This document shows positions 1 to 5,755 of a DNA stretch of 6,373 nt, piece after piece. How positions within the stretch are numbered: position 1 is the first letter of the stretch; each line of letters starts with the position of its first letter. This stretch comes from Kiritimatiellia bacterium. GTDB lineage: Bacteria; Verrucomicrobiota; Kiritimatiellia; UBA8416. The stretch spans positions 1 through 6,373 of the forward strand of contig SLBU01000101.1 of NCBI GenBank assembly GCA_007126175.1. The letters are read 5' to 3'. The position numbers and the translations under genes were made by a program. The notes beneath the pieces are model-generated. The model searched no databases, was not told where the DNA came from, and saw only the letters and a list, made by a program, of their open reading frames with translations.

Positions 1-305
1 CTGATTTCCGGTCCGCCCAGGATGATTACGGTTTGGGGCAGCCTGGCCCGCAGCAATGGCAGTAAGGATTCGATGAGGGAACGATTCCAGATGTAGACGC
101 CGATTGCCAGAATCGACGGCTGTGCGCATGCCATTTGATCTGCCATTGCGGCGGGGGGTTGCTTGATTTCGCATTCCAGTAGGCGAGGTTGCATGTGGCG
201 CATGTTGGCTATTAGCGAGCGCGCGGCGAGGCTACAATGTGAGTAGCGCGCGTTGATGGCAACCAATAGGATCGTAGGCGGTTGCGATTGACGCGCGTCT
301 TTCAT
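1..305 (-). CDS. B12-binding domain radical SAM protein (DUF4080-like), N-terminal part, cut by window edge
   Basis: Only the first 101 codons are visible; the gene runs off the left edge. I translated it by hand from the ATG at 303-305 on the minus strand. The product has a Rossmann-like cobalamin-binding start: ILLVAINARYSH at residues 12-23, LAIGVYIWN at 66-74 and VIILGGPE at 93-100. This succession is typical of the N-terminal B12-binding domain of DUF4080-type radical SAM enzymes. The radical SAM CxxxCxxC motif would lie beyond the edge, so it is not seen here. A Shine-Dalgarno sequence AGAGGA lies 5 nt upstream and supports this start. The substrate of the family is not known to me. The gene is in the same orientation as the pseudopilin-like gene upstream, 53 bp away, and could be co-transcribed with it. 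The family call is fairly sure; the function is open. Confidence 0.82.
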   Translation of the reverse strand, partial: MKDARQSQPPTILLVAINARYSHCSLAARSLIANMRHMQPRLLECEIKQPPAAMADQMACAQPSILAIGVYIWNRSLIESLLPLLRARLPQTVIILGGPEI

Positions 306-310
306 GCTGG

Positions 311-316
311 TCCTCT
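311..316 (-). promoter_or_regulatory. Ribosome binding site of the B12-binding radical SAM gene
   Basis: On the minus strand the bases read AGAGGA, 5 nt before the ATG at 305. This supports the chosen start of a gene whose body lies mostly outside the window. Confidence 0.6.
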
Positions 317-358
317 GCATTACTGATGCGGGCAGATCGGGACTCTGCGGAGGGTGTC

Positions 359-1036
359 TCAATGATTCGGATCCCAGATCACGGTGTCGAGGGTTTCCGT
401 ATTATGCGGAGCTGCATGCCCATCGGCAAAACCGATGAGGGTGTAGCGCCCGCGCTGATGCCGGAAGGCAAGGTCGTTTCCGTCCATAATGGCACGCGTC
501 ATTGCAGGATTGTCCTCCGTGGGGCCGCGCTCGCCGATGACGGCAAAGCGGGAGGCAACATTTTCGATGTCCTGCCAGCGCAGGGGTTGTTCGCCGTCGG
601 GTTGGATCCAGAGATTGTATGCATATGCAAAAACGGGGTCGTTGTTGCCGGGGGAGGCCTGCAAGTCGGTCATCCGCAACGCAGGGCACATGAACATATT
701 GCGATCGCCGGGGCGGGGGTAACGCCCGTACACCTCTGGGTGGCGTCTGAGTGGTTCTTCGTTGGCATAAGGAGGTAATATGTTAAACCAGGCATTGGCG
801 GCTTGGATGGCGACGCTTCCCCCTGTCTGTCCCTCGGTGGGGAAGCGTCCGCGGTAGTCATCGGCATACATCGTAAACGCCAGTACCCACTGGCGCAGGT
901 TTGCGAGCCCGCGCGCCTGATGGGCGGAGGCGCGTGCCCGGCCAATGGCGGGTAATAAGATACCGACCAACATGGCGATGATCACGATAACGACTAAAAG
1001 TTCAATCAGGGAAAAACCGCGGTTCTGCCGTTTCAT
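359..1036 (-). CDS. Prepilin-type N-terminal cleavage/methylation domain protein (type II secretion pseudopilin-like)
   Basis: This is a 225-residue protein. Its start, MKRQNRGFSLIELLVVI, is a textbook type IV prepilin/pseudopilin leader. A prepilin peptidase would cut after G7, leaving F8 as the N-methylated first residue and E12 as the conserved Glu+5. The hydrophobic helix spans roughly residues 8-31. The rest would be a periplasmic globular domain. Near the C-terminus the motif HQRGRYTLIGFADGHA resembles the 'prepilin-type processing-associated H-X9-DG' signature, with 11 rather than 9 residues between His and Asp-Gly. Such stand-alone pseudopilins occur in large numbers in planctomycetes and Lentisphaerae/Kiritimatiellae. 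Their role (secretion, surface structures) is mostly undetermined. The reading frame extends 18 codons further upstream to 1090, but a perfect AGGAGG 8 nt before the ATG at 1036 selects this start. No other secretion genes are adjacent. Confidence 0.9.
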   Translation of the reverse strand: MKRQNRGFSLIELLVVIVIIAMLVGILLPAIGRARASAHQARGLANLRQWVLAFTMYADDYRGRFPTEGQTGGSVAIQAANAWFNILPPYANEEPLRRHPEVYGRYPRPGDRNMFMCPALRMTDLQASPGNNDPVFAYAYNLWIQPDGEQPLRWQDIENVASRFAVIGERGPTEDNPAMTRAIMDGNDLAFRHQRGRYTLIGFADGHAAPHNTETLDTVIWDPNH

Positions 1037-1044
1037 TCTATGAT

Positions 1045-1050
1045 CCTCCT
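1045..1050 (-). promoter_or_regulatory. Ribosome binding site of the pseudopilin gene
   Basis: A perfect AGGAGG on the minus strand sits 8 nt upstream of the ATG at 1036. It decides the start in favour of MKRQNRGF over the in-frame ATG at 1090, which would put unrelated residues in front of the prepilin leader. Confidence 0.8.
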
Positions 1051-1137
1051 CATGTATTGCTGTGGTGCCTATATTGCGCACCTCGAACAAGAAAAGGCAA
1101 GTTGCTTCTAAAAAGGTTCGGAAAGTGTGGTTTGGGT

Positions 1138-1164
1138 TTGACAGCGATTGCGCATGCTGATAAC
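1138..1164 (+). promoter_or_regulatory. Possible sigma70-type promoter for the 30-residue basic protein
   Basis: A perfect TTGACA lies at 1138-1143, and a weaker -10 candidate GATAAC lies at 1159-1164 with a short 15-bp spacer. Transcription would start around 1170, leaving a leader of only a few bases before the ATG at 1177. This fits the lack of a good Shine-Dalgarno sequence there. The 140-bp divergent gap (1037-1176) holds no other feature I can support apart from the ribosome binding site of the pseudopilin gene. Confidence 0.3.
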
Positions 1165-1176
1165 ACTTACGGGATT

Positions 1177-1269
1177 ATGGGACAACAACTACGAACAAGA
1201 GCAAAGCGGAAACGGCGCGAGCGCCAGTTGAAGCGTAAGAAGGAACAGGCCAAGGCCGCTTCCAAATAA
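1177..1269 (+). CDS. Very small, highly basic protein (30 aa), MGQ...KRKRR type
   Basis: The product is 30 residues, with 14 Lys/Arg against 2 Glu. It begins MGQQLRTRAKRKRR and continues with KRKK at 19-22. Its charge and size resemble small RNA- or ribosome-associated peptides. I have an impression that short MG..-[KR]-R-RR-xxxL-KRKK proteins recur as conserved hypotheticals in Verrucomicrobia and Lentisphaerae, but I could not check this. The frame is open upstream to 1057, but the upstream translation looks random and the MGQ start is the natural one. The ribosome binding site is weak (GGGA 3 nt upstream). The gene sits 45 bp before tRNA-Cys and close to rpmE and prfA, suggesting a link with translation, though this is inference. 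It could be a chance ORF, but the composition argues against that. Function unknown. Confidence 0.55.
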   Translation: MGQQLRTRAKRKRRERQLKRKKEQAKAASK

Positions 1270-1291
1270 CGTTTCATTCGCACGCTTTTTG

Positions 1292-1301
1292 TATAGATAA
1301 T
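1292..1301 (+). promoter_or_regulatory. AT-rich -10 region, possible tRNA-Cys promoter
   Basis: The stretch TATAGATAAT, followed by more A/T, contains TATAGA (1292-1297) and GATAAT (1296-1301). It lies 13-20 bp before the mature tRNA 5' end, a normal distance for a tRNA gene promoter. The -35 region is poor (TTTCAT at 1272-1277), so this is a weak prediction. I see no terminator between the upstream small ORF and the tRNA, so read-in from upstream is also possible. Confidence 0.3.
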
Positions 1302-1314
1302 AATTTTAAAGAAT

Positions 1315-1388
1315 GGCGCGATGGCCGAGTGGTTAGGCAGAGGTCTGCAAAACCTCCTACACCGGTTCAATTCCGGTTCGCGCCTCCA
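1315..1388 (+). tRNA. tRNA-Cys (anticodon GCA)
   Basis: A complete cloverleaf can be folded by eye. The acceptor stem is GGCGCGA (1315-1321) paired with TCGCGCC (1378-1384). The anticodon stem is GAGGT/ACCTC around the seven-base loop CTGCAAA, so the anticodon is GCA, for cysteine. The T arm is ACCGG-TTCAATT-CCGGT. The discriminator base at 1385 is U, a known identity element for cysteinyl-tRNA synthetase. CCA is encoded at 1386-1388. A short imperfect hairpin (1391-1396 with 1401-1406, one G-U pair) follows, but it lacks a proper U tract. Confidence 0.97.
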
Positions 1389-1413
1389 TTCTTTACTGTG
1401 GTGAAGTATATTC

Positions 1414-1442
1414 TTGCGTGCGAGGGTGCGGCGGGGTATATT
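1414..1442 (+). promoter_or_regulatory. Possible sigma70-type promoter of rpmE
   Basis: TTGCGT at 1414-1419 and TATATT at 1437-1442 are separated by exactly 17 bp. A start around 1449 would leave a leader of about 27 bases with a good Shine-Dalgarno sequence. The -10 matches consensus at five of six positions and the -35 at three of six. The octamer GTATATTC containing the -10 also occurs 30 bp upstream (1406-1413). Confidence 0.4.
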
Positions 1443-1475
1443 CAAAAGTCTTTTTGGGGATACGAGGTAAGGGAT

Positions 1476-1685
1476 ATGAAAAAAGATATACATCCGAAAT
1501 TTGGCATGACGACGATATCGTGTGCCTGTGGCAATGTGATCAACGTTGGTTCAACTGGTAGGGATATGCACATTAACGTTTGTTCGGCGTGCCATCCTTT
1601 TTATACTGGTAAGTCCTCGATGGTCGATACCGAGGGTCGCGTCGAGCAGTTTAATCGCCGGTATCGCCAAAAAGCCACAGCCTAG
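1476..1685 (+). CDS. rpmE: 50S ribosomal protein L31 (zinc-binding C+ type)
   Basis: This is a 69-residue protein of normal L31 length. The start MKKDIHPKFG and the segment HINVCSACHPFYTGK are diagnostic of bacterial L31 (bL31) of the large ribosomal subunit. Four zinc-ligand cysteines are present, C16 and C18 (CAC) and C36 and C39 (CSAC), which marks the zinc-containing form as opposed to the cysteine-free paralogue made under zinc limitation. The C-terminal GRVEQFNRRY segment (54-63) is also conserved. The frame is open upstream into the tRNA, but GAGGT 7 nt before the ATG at 1476 and the conserved MKKDIHP start fix the N-terminus. The gene is followed directly by an intrinsic terminator and then prfA; rpmE-prfA proximity is common in bacteria. 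Confidence 0.97.
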   Translation: MKKDIHPKFGMTTISCACGNVINVGSTGRDMHINVCSACHPFYTGKSSMVDTEGRVEQFNRRYRQKATA

Positions 1686-1701
1686 CGATGCAGGACAAAG
1701 A

Positions 1702-1741
1702 GGGGCATGCGGAATCCAGTGTGGTTCCGTGCCCCTTTTTT
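1702..1741 (+). terminator. Rho-independent terminator after rpmE
   Basis: GGGGCA (1702-1707) pairs with TGCCCC (1730-1735). After a two-base bulge (TG), CGGAA (1710-1714) pairs with TTCCG (1725-1729), closing a ten-base loop. Six T residues follow at 1736-1741. This is a strong, classic intrinsic terminator for rpmE transcripts. It ends only 32 bp before the prfA start. Confidence 0.88.
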
Positions 1742-1773
1742 GTGCCTTTTGCGGGTGAGAATGTGGGGCATTT

Positions 1774-2856
1774 ATGATTGACGAAAACATGGTCGACCGG
1801 ATTCTGATGCGTTTGCCGGAACTGGAGTCCTTGCTTTCTCAACCTGAGACTGCCTCGGATAGCGCTTTGTATCGCAAGTTACTGAAGGAGCATTCGCACA
1901 TCAAGAAGACGGCCGAGAAGGCTTCGCTCTACCGGGATATGACACAACGTATCGCAGAAAACCGCGAATTGGTGAGCGATGAGGATCCGGAGATGGCGGA
2001 GATGGCTGCGCTGGAGTTAGCGGAGCTTGAAGAGGCTTTGCCGGGTGTGGAACAGTCGTTGCTGGTGAGTCTACTGCCCCCGGATCCGGATGATGATCGC
2101 AACGTGATTATGGAAATTCGGGCGGGAACAGGCGGGGATGAGGCGGCGCTGTTTGCCGGGGATCTGTACAGGATGTATTGCCGGTATGAAGAATCGCGGG
2201 GCTGGAAAACCGGGATTGTGGATGCCAGTGCGAGTGAGATTGGCGGCTTCAAGGAGGTAATCTTCGCGGTTGAGGGCGATATGGCCTATGGGTATTTGCG
2301 CTATGAGAGTGGCACGCACCGTGTCCAGCGCGTTCCGCAGACCGAAGCCCAAGGGCGCATCCATACCTCTGCTGCCACGGTGGCTGTTTTTCCGGAAGTG
2401 GAGGAGGAGGACGATCTCGATCTGCCACCAGATGAGATTCGTATCGATATTTTCCGTTCCTCGGGACCCGGGGGGCAGAGTGTGAACACGACGGATTCCG
2501 CGGTGCGCATCACGCATATTCCCACGGGGGTCACGGTGCAATGCCAGGACGAGAAGTCGCAGCATCGGAATCGCGAGAAGGCGATGGGCGTACTCAAGGC
2601 GCGTTTGCTGGCGCTGAAGCGGCAGGAGGAGGCCGATCGGCAGGGGGCGGAGCGGCGTTCGCTCATCGGAACGGGTGACCGCAGCGGTCGCATTCGTACC
2701 TACAATTTCCCGCAAAGCCGTTTAACCGATCATCGCATCGGGTTGTCCTTGTATAGCCTCGACCGGATTATCGAGGGCAATCTCGAAGACGTAATTGGCC
2801 CGTTGCGCCAGCATGCCGTGGAAGAGAAGATGCAGACGCATCTTGCGGAGGGTTAA
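1774..2856 (+). CDS. prfA: Peptide chain release factor 1 (RF1)
   Basis: This is a 360-residue protein of typical RF1 length. It recognises UAA and UAG and triggers peptide release on the ribosome. The GGQ motif that reaches the peptidyl-transferase centre is at 233-235 in SSGPGGQSVNTTDSAVR; its Gln is normally methylated by PrmC. The tripeptide that distinguishes RF1 from RF2 is PQT at 188-190, within HRVQRVPQTEAQGRIHTSA. RF1 has PxT there where RF2 has SPF. Residues 1-100 form the helical domain 1, and RAGTGGDEAALFA at 116-128 is the usual start of the core. A weak GGGG ribosome binding site lies 5 nt upstream; an internal ATG at 1789 is a less likely start. prmC does not follow. The gene ends against convergent cysH, sharing the stop region TTAA. 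With a terminator just upstream and no convincing promoter in the 32-bp gap, expression may rely on readthrough. Confidence 0.97.
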   Translation: MIDENMVDRILMRLPELESLLSQPETASDSALYRKLLKEHSHIKKTAEKASLYRDMTQRIAENRELVSDEDPEMAEMAALELAELEEALPGVEQSLLVSLLPPDPDDDRNVIMEIRAGTGGDEAALFAGDLYRMYCRYEESRGWKTGIVDASASEIGGFKEVIFAVEGDMAYGYLRYESGTHRVQRVPQTEAQGRIHTSAATVAVFPEVEEEDDLDLPPDEIRIDIFRSSGPGGQSVNTTDSAVRITHIPTGVTVQCQDEKSQHRNREKAMGVLKARLLALKRQEEADRQGAERRSLIGTGDRSGRIRTYNFPQSRLTDHRIGLSLYSLDRIIEGNLEDVIGPLRQHAVEEKMQTHLAEG

Positions 2857-3572
2857 ATGCCTTCGCCACGGGTGAAGTGCAGACCGCATTCCTTGTGTTC
2901 CTCGGGGGCTTCCCACCACCAGCGTCCGGCGCGTTCGTCCTCGCCTTCCTGGCAGGGGCGTGTGCAGCATTCACAGCCAATGGAGAGGAATCCCTTGTCG
3001 TAGAGTTTGTTGTAGGGCACGTGGTGTGCGTTCACATATTCCCATAGTTCGGATTTGGACCATTGTACCAAGGGGTTGATCTTGACGCGACCGGGCTGAA
3101 CCGGATCATTTTCGATGATGTTGATTTCCCGGCGGTTCTCACTTTGATCCATACGCCGCCCGGTGATCCAGGCCTCGGCCCCCGCTAGTGCCCGTGCCAG
3201 GGGTTCCACCTTGCGAATGCCGCAGCATTCCTTGCGATTTCCGACACTTTCGCGAAAGGAATACATGCCCTTTTCGCGGATAAGGGTTTCGACAGCGTCG
3301 TGCCGGGGGAATACCCATTCGACGGAAATACCGTAGCGCAGGCGCACTTGCTCGGCGCATTGATAGGTTTCTTCGGGGAGGCGCCCGGTATCGAGCGAGA
3401 AGACGCGTACGCGTTTGTCGAGCCGGTGCACCATATCCAGCAGGACGAGGCCGCCGAGCTGGAAGCTGGTTGCCATAACGACGTGGTCGCCATAGTAGTT
3501 GATTACTTCCCGCAGGATGCCCGCGGCATCATGTGGGTCAAGGTGTTGGATGCGAGTAAATATTTCGTTCAT
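2853..3572 (-). CDS. cysH: [4Fe-4S] adenylylsulfate (APS) reductase, CysH family
   Basis: This is a 239-residue cytoplasmic enzyme of assimilatory sulfate reduction, which reduces APS (or PAPS) to sulfite with electrons from thioredoxin or glutaredoxin. The adenylyl-binding PP-loop region is at 34-47 (ATSFQLGGLVLLDM), followed by FSLDTGRLPEETY (58-70). The cysteines C116-C117 and C200/C203 (KECCGIRK and GCECCTRPC) match the CC...CxxC pattern that binds a [4Fe-4S] cluster. In this family that pattern goes with APS rather than PAPS as substrate. The catalytic cysteine is C229 in KECGLHF near the C-terminus. The frame is open 31 codons further upstream, but the ATG at 3572 overlaps the flavoprotein stop as ATGA, implying translational coupling. 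It is the last gene of the operon. APS preference is inferred from the cysteines only. Confidence 0.95.
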   Translation of the reverse strand: MNEIFTRIQHLDPHDAAGILREVINYYGDHVVMATSFQLGGLVLLDMVHRLDKRVRVFSLDTGRLPEETYQCAEQVRLRYGISVEWVFPRHDAVETLIREKGMYSFRESVGNRKECCGIRKVEPLARALAGAEAWITGRRMDQSENRREINIIENDPVQPGRVKINPLVQWSKSELWEYVNAHHVPYNKLYDKGFLSIGCECCTRPCQEGEDERAGRWWWEAPEEHKECGLHFTRGEGI

Positions 3573-5737
3573 AGGTTTTCCGATGGGACTGGTTGATGGG
3601 TTAGCAACGTAGCCTTTTGCAGACTGATACAATCGACGGGGCAGGCATCGACACAGGCATTGCAACGGATGCAGTCTTCCTGGTTGATCCAGATCAAATT
3701 TACATCATCTTGCGTTTCGGCAATATCCCAGCCGGCGACGGAACCATCTGGATTGTAGTGTAGCTCTTTGATTTTGAGGATGCAGTCCGGGCGTGGTTTG
3801 GCTTTGATACACCAGTCACAGTAGATGCATTTGTCGGCGTCGATCTCGTATTTGTAGTTGCACTGGTAGCAGCGCTGGGCTTCGTCACGTGCCAAGGCTT
3901 CCTCGTAGCCGGTTTCCACTTCCGTGGGGAGGTCGCGCCGCGCAAGATCCACCGTAGGCATTTTTTGTTGGGGCACGTAATCCATTTCGCGGATTCGTCC
4001 AGTGGTGACGGCGTCCTCGATCTGCACAAAGTCTCGAATGCGTTCGCGGCCTGTGAGGAATCGATCGACCGCGCGCACACATTCCTTGGCATGTCCGATG
4101 GCCTGGATCAGGGAGCTGGCACCCGTGGCAAAATCGCCCGCGACAAAGATTTTCTCGCGCAGGGTGGCATAGGCGGTTCCGCTCTTGAGCCATTGGTCCT
4201 CGGCGACGAGGTCGGCGTAAAGGGTTTGGTCGATCCAGGCGGTATCCGGGAACTGGCCCGTTGCGAGCAGCACGGTGTCAGCCGAAATTTCAAACTCGCT
4301 GCCGGGAATTTCGACGGGGCGGCGGCGACCGCTGGCGTCCGGTTCGCCGAGCTCGGTGCGGACGAATTCCATGGCCTTGATGTGACCGTTCTCGCCGATA
4401 TACGCTTTGGGGGTGACCATGGTTTCGAGCGGGATATGCTCATGTTCGAGTTCCTCGATTTCGCCGGGGGTGACGAGCATTTCATCGACCGAGCGTCGAT
4501 ACCAGACCTTGACCTTGCCAGCGGCGATGCGGAGGATTGAGCCGGGGGCGACTTTGTCGTGTTGCTCTTCCTCAATCTGGACGGTTGTGGCACCGAGGCG
4601 ACGTGCCGTACGGGCGCAGTCCATCGCGGTGAACCCTCCGCCAACAATGACAACGTGCTCGCCGATCATGCCCTTTTCGTTCTCATTGATCTCCAGCAGG
4701 AAGTCGAGCCCATGGCGAATGCCTGTAAGATTGCTACCCGGCAGGTTGAGAAGATTGGGGCGCAGGGTGCCCGCCGCCATGACGACGGCATCATGCTCCT
4801 TGGCAAGTTGGGATAGCGTGATGTCCTTGCCAACTTCCGTATTGCAGGTGATCATTACCCCGAGGGCTGTGATCTGGGCAATTTCCTTATCGATGATGTC
4901 ACGTGGCAGCCGGAATACGGGGATGCCTTGGTTCATCATCCCGCCGGGCTTGTTGTGTTTTTCGAAGACGGTGACAGTGTGTCCCAATAGCGCCAATTGG
5001 CGCGCGGCGGCGAGGCCGGCAACGCCCGCCCCGACCACGGCGACGGATTTACCGCTGGGTTTGTACCATTTGTCGAGCACAACGGGTGCCTGGCCACCGA
5101 AGTCAGAGGCTGATCGCTTGGAGAAGCAGATGGCCACTGAATCTCCGAGACCCTCCCAGCCGTGCCGGCAAGCGGCCTCACAGGGGCGCGAGCAGACGCG
5201 TCCCAGGATGGCGGGGAAGACATTGTCGCGCAAATTGATCTTGTAGGCTTTGGCGTATTCGCCTCGCAGGATGGCATCCAGATACCCGGGGATATCCGTG
5301 TCGGCCGGGCAGGCTTTCTGGCAGGGTACATTTTGCGCGGCCCATTGAAAGTCTTTGGGGGCATTGGCTTTCCCTTTACATTTGGAGAGTGCCGAGAAAG
5401 GGTAGGGCGCATCGCCCTCCTGGCGCGTATCCTGATAGCCACCCATCGTGCAGCACGGGGTTTCGAGTTTGTGCTGGAGCGGTCTGTCGGTGTGCCGTGC
5501 GTGGGCCAGGATATCCTGCATCAAGGGGCTCGTGCTGCCCTTGGCAATGGCTTGTTCGGCAAAGACGCGGGCGGAATATACATCGCCACGGGAGCGTCGG
5601 CGTCCATGATAGGCGCGTGCAATCAGTTCACAGATCCTGACATCTTCAGGAGGGCCCAGCCGGCAGAGCAAGGCAACGGCATCGTCGCATTTGGCGGCGT
5701 TGATCAGGGCTTCGGCTTCTTGTAGCAAGGTTTCCAT
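3569..5737 (-). CDS. GltD/DsrL-like iron-sulfur flavoprotein, probable NAD(P)H-linked electron donor for sulfite reductase
   Basis: This is a 722-residue, probably cytoplasmic protein with several parts. Residues 1-85 are a helical, TPR-like extension. A linker contains C95, C96 and C120. Residues ~130-210 form the GltD-type Fe-S domain (C139, C143; C182, C186, C190 in RVCSRPCEAACRHG). An FAD-binding Rossmann fold has GAGVAG at 236-241. An NAD(P)H-binding fold has VIVGGGFTAMD at 363-373. A second FAD contact is at ~531-549 (FVAGDFATGASSLIQAIGHA). The C-terminal ferredoxin-like domain has C637/C640/C643/C652 and C689/C692/C695/C699 (CIRCNACVDACP). This order resembles DsrL and AegA-type GltD-related proteins. 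The gene lies 18 bp after a siroheme reductase and overlaps cysH by ATGA, so electron delivery from NAD(P)H to sulfite reductase is the likely role (inference). A GAAGGA ribosome binding site 9 nt upstream supports the start. A glutamate synthase role is unlikely because no large subunit is nearby. Confidence 0.88.
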   Translation of the reverse strand: METLLQEAEALINAAKCDDAVALLCRLGPPEDVRICELIARAYHGRRRSRGDVYSARVFAEQAIAKGSTSPLMQDILAHARHTDRPLQHKLETPCCTMGGYQDTRQEGDAPYPFSALSKCKGKANAPKDFQWAAQNVPCQKACPADTDIPGYLDAILRGEYAKAYKINLRDNVFPAILGRVCSRPCEAACRHGWEGLGDSVAICFSKRSASDFGGQAPVVLDKWYKPSGKSVAVVGAGVAGLAAARQLALLGHTVTVFEKHNKPGGMMNQGIPVFRLPRDIIDKEIAQITALGVMITCNTEVGKDITLSQLAKEHDAVVMAAGTLRPNLLNLPGSNLTGIRHGLDFLLEINENEKGMIGEHVVIVGGGFTAMDCARTARRLGATTVQIEEEQHDKVAPGSILRIAAGKVKVWYRRSVDEMLVTPGEIEELEHEHIPLETMVTPKAYIGENGHIKAMEFVRTELGEPDASGRRRPVEIPGSEFEISADTVLLATGQFPDTAWIDQTLYADLVAEDQWLKSGTAYATLREKIFVAGDFATGASSLIQAIGHAKECVRAVDRFLTGRERIRDFVQIEDAVTTGRIREMDYVPQQKMPTVDLARRDLPTEVETGYEEALARDEAQRCYQCNYKYEIDADKCIYCDWCIKAKPRPDCILKIKELHYNPDGSVAGWDIAETQDDVNLIWINQEDCIRCNACVDACPVDCISLQKATLLTHQPVPSENL

Positions 5738-5746
5738 ATTGATGTA

Positions 5747-5752
5747 TCCTTC
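5747..5752 (-). promoter_or_regulatory. Ribosome binding site of the iron-sulfur flavoprotein gene
   Basis: GAAGGA on the minus strand lies 9 nt before the ATG at 5737, inside the 18-bp gap that follows the sulfite reductase stop at 5756. It supports the full N-terminal extension being translated, and shows the gene is read from the operon transcript. Confidence 0.65.
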
Positions 5753-5755
5753 TTT

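Noticed and set aside
1315..1388. tRNA-Cys as an integration site or as functionally linked to the cysteine-related operon
   Set aside because: No integrase, direct repeat of the tRNA 3' end or change in gene content is seen. The neighbouring genes are ordinary housekeeping genes and the sulfur operon is over 1.4 kb away on the other strand.
1391..1412. Small hairpin after tRNA-Cys as a terminator
   Set aside because: Only six pairs including one G-U, followed by TATATTC rather than a U tract. It is more likely part of the rpmE upstream region.
2071..2715. Long minus-strand open frame opposite prfA (214 codons)
   Set aside because: It lies wholly within prfA, whose conserved RF1 motifs are on the plus strand. 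The antisense product has no recognisable domain.
2861..2877. Seven-base-pair hairpin at the end of cysH as a terminator for prfA or cysH
   Set aside because: There is no run of T residues after it on either strand, and one pair is only G-U on the plus strand (a mismatch on the other). It is not supportable as an intrinsic terminator.
4407..5246. Long plus-strand open frame opposite the flavoprotein gene (279 codons)
   Set aside because: The minus-strand protein has continuous conserved domains over this region. The plus-strand product is low-complexity and looks like an antisense shadow.
3569..5737. Annotation as glutamate synthase small subunit
   Set aside because: The central domains are GltD-like, but there is no large subunit nearby. 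The protein carries an extra N-terminal domain and a C-terminal ferredoxin domain, and it sits between two sulfur-pathway genes.
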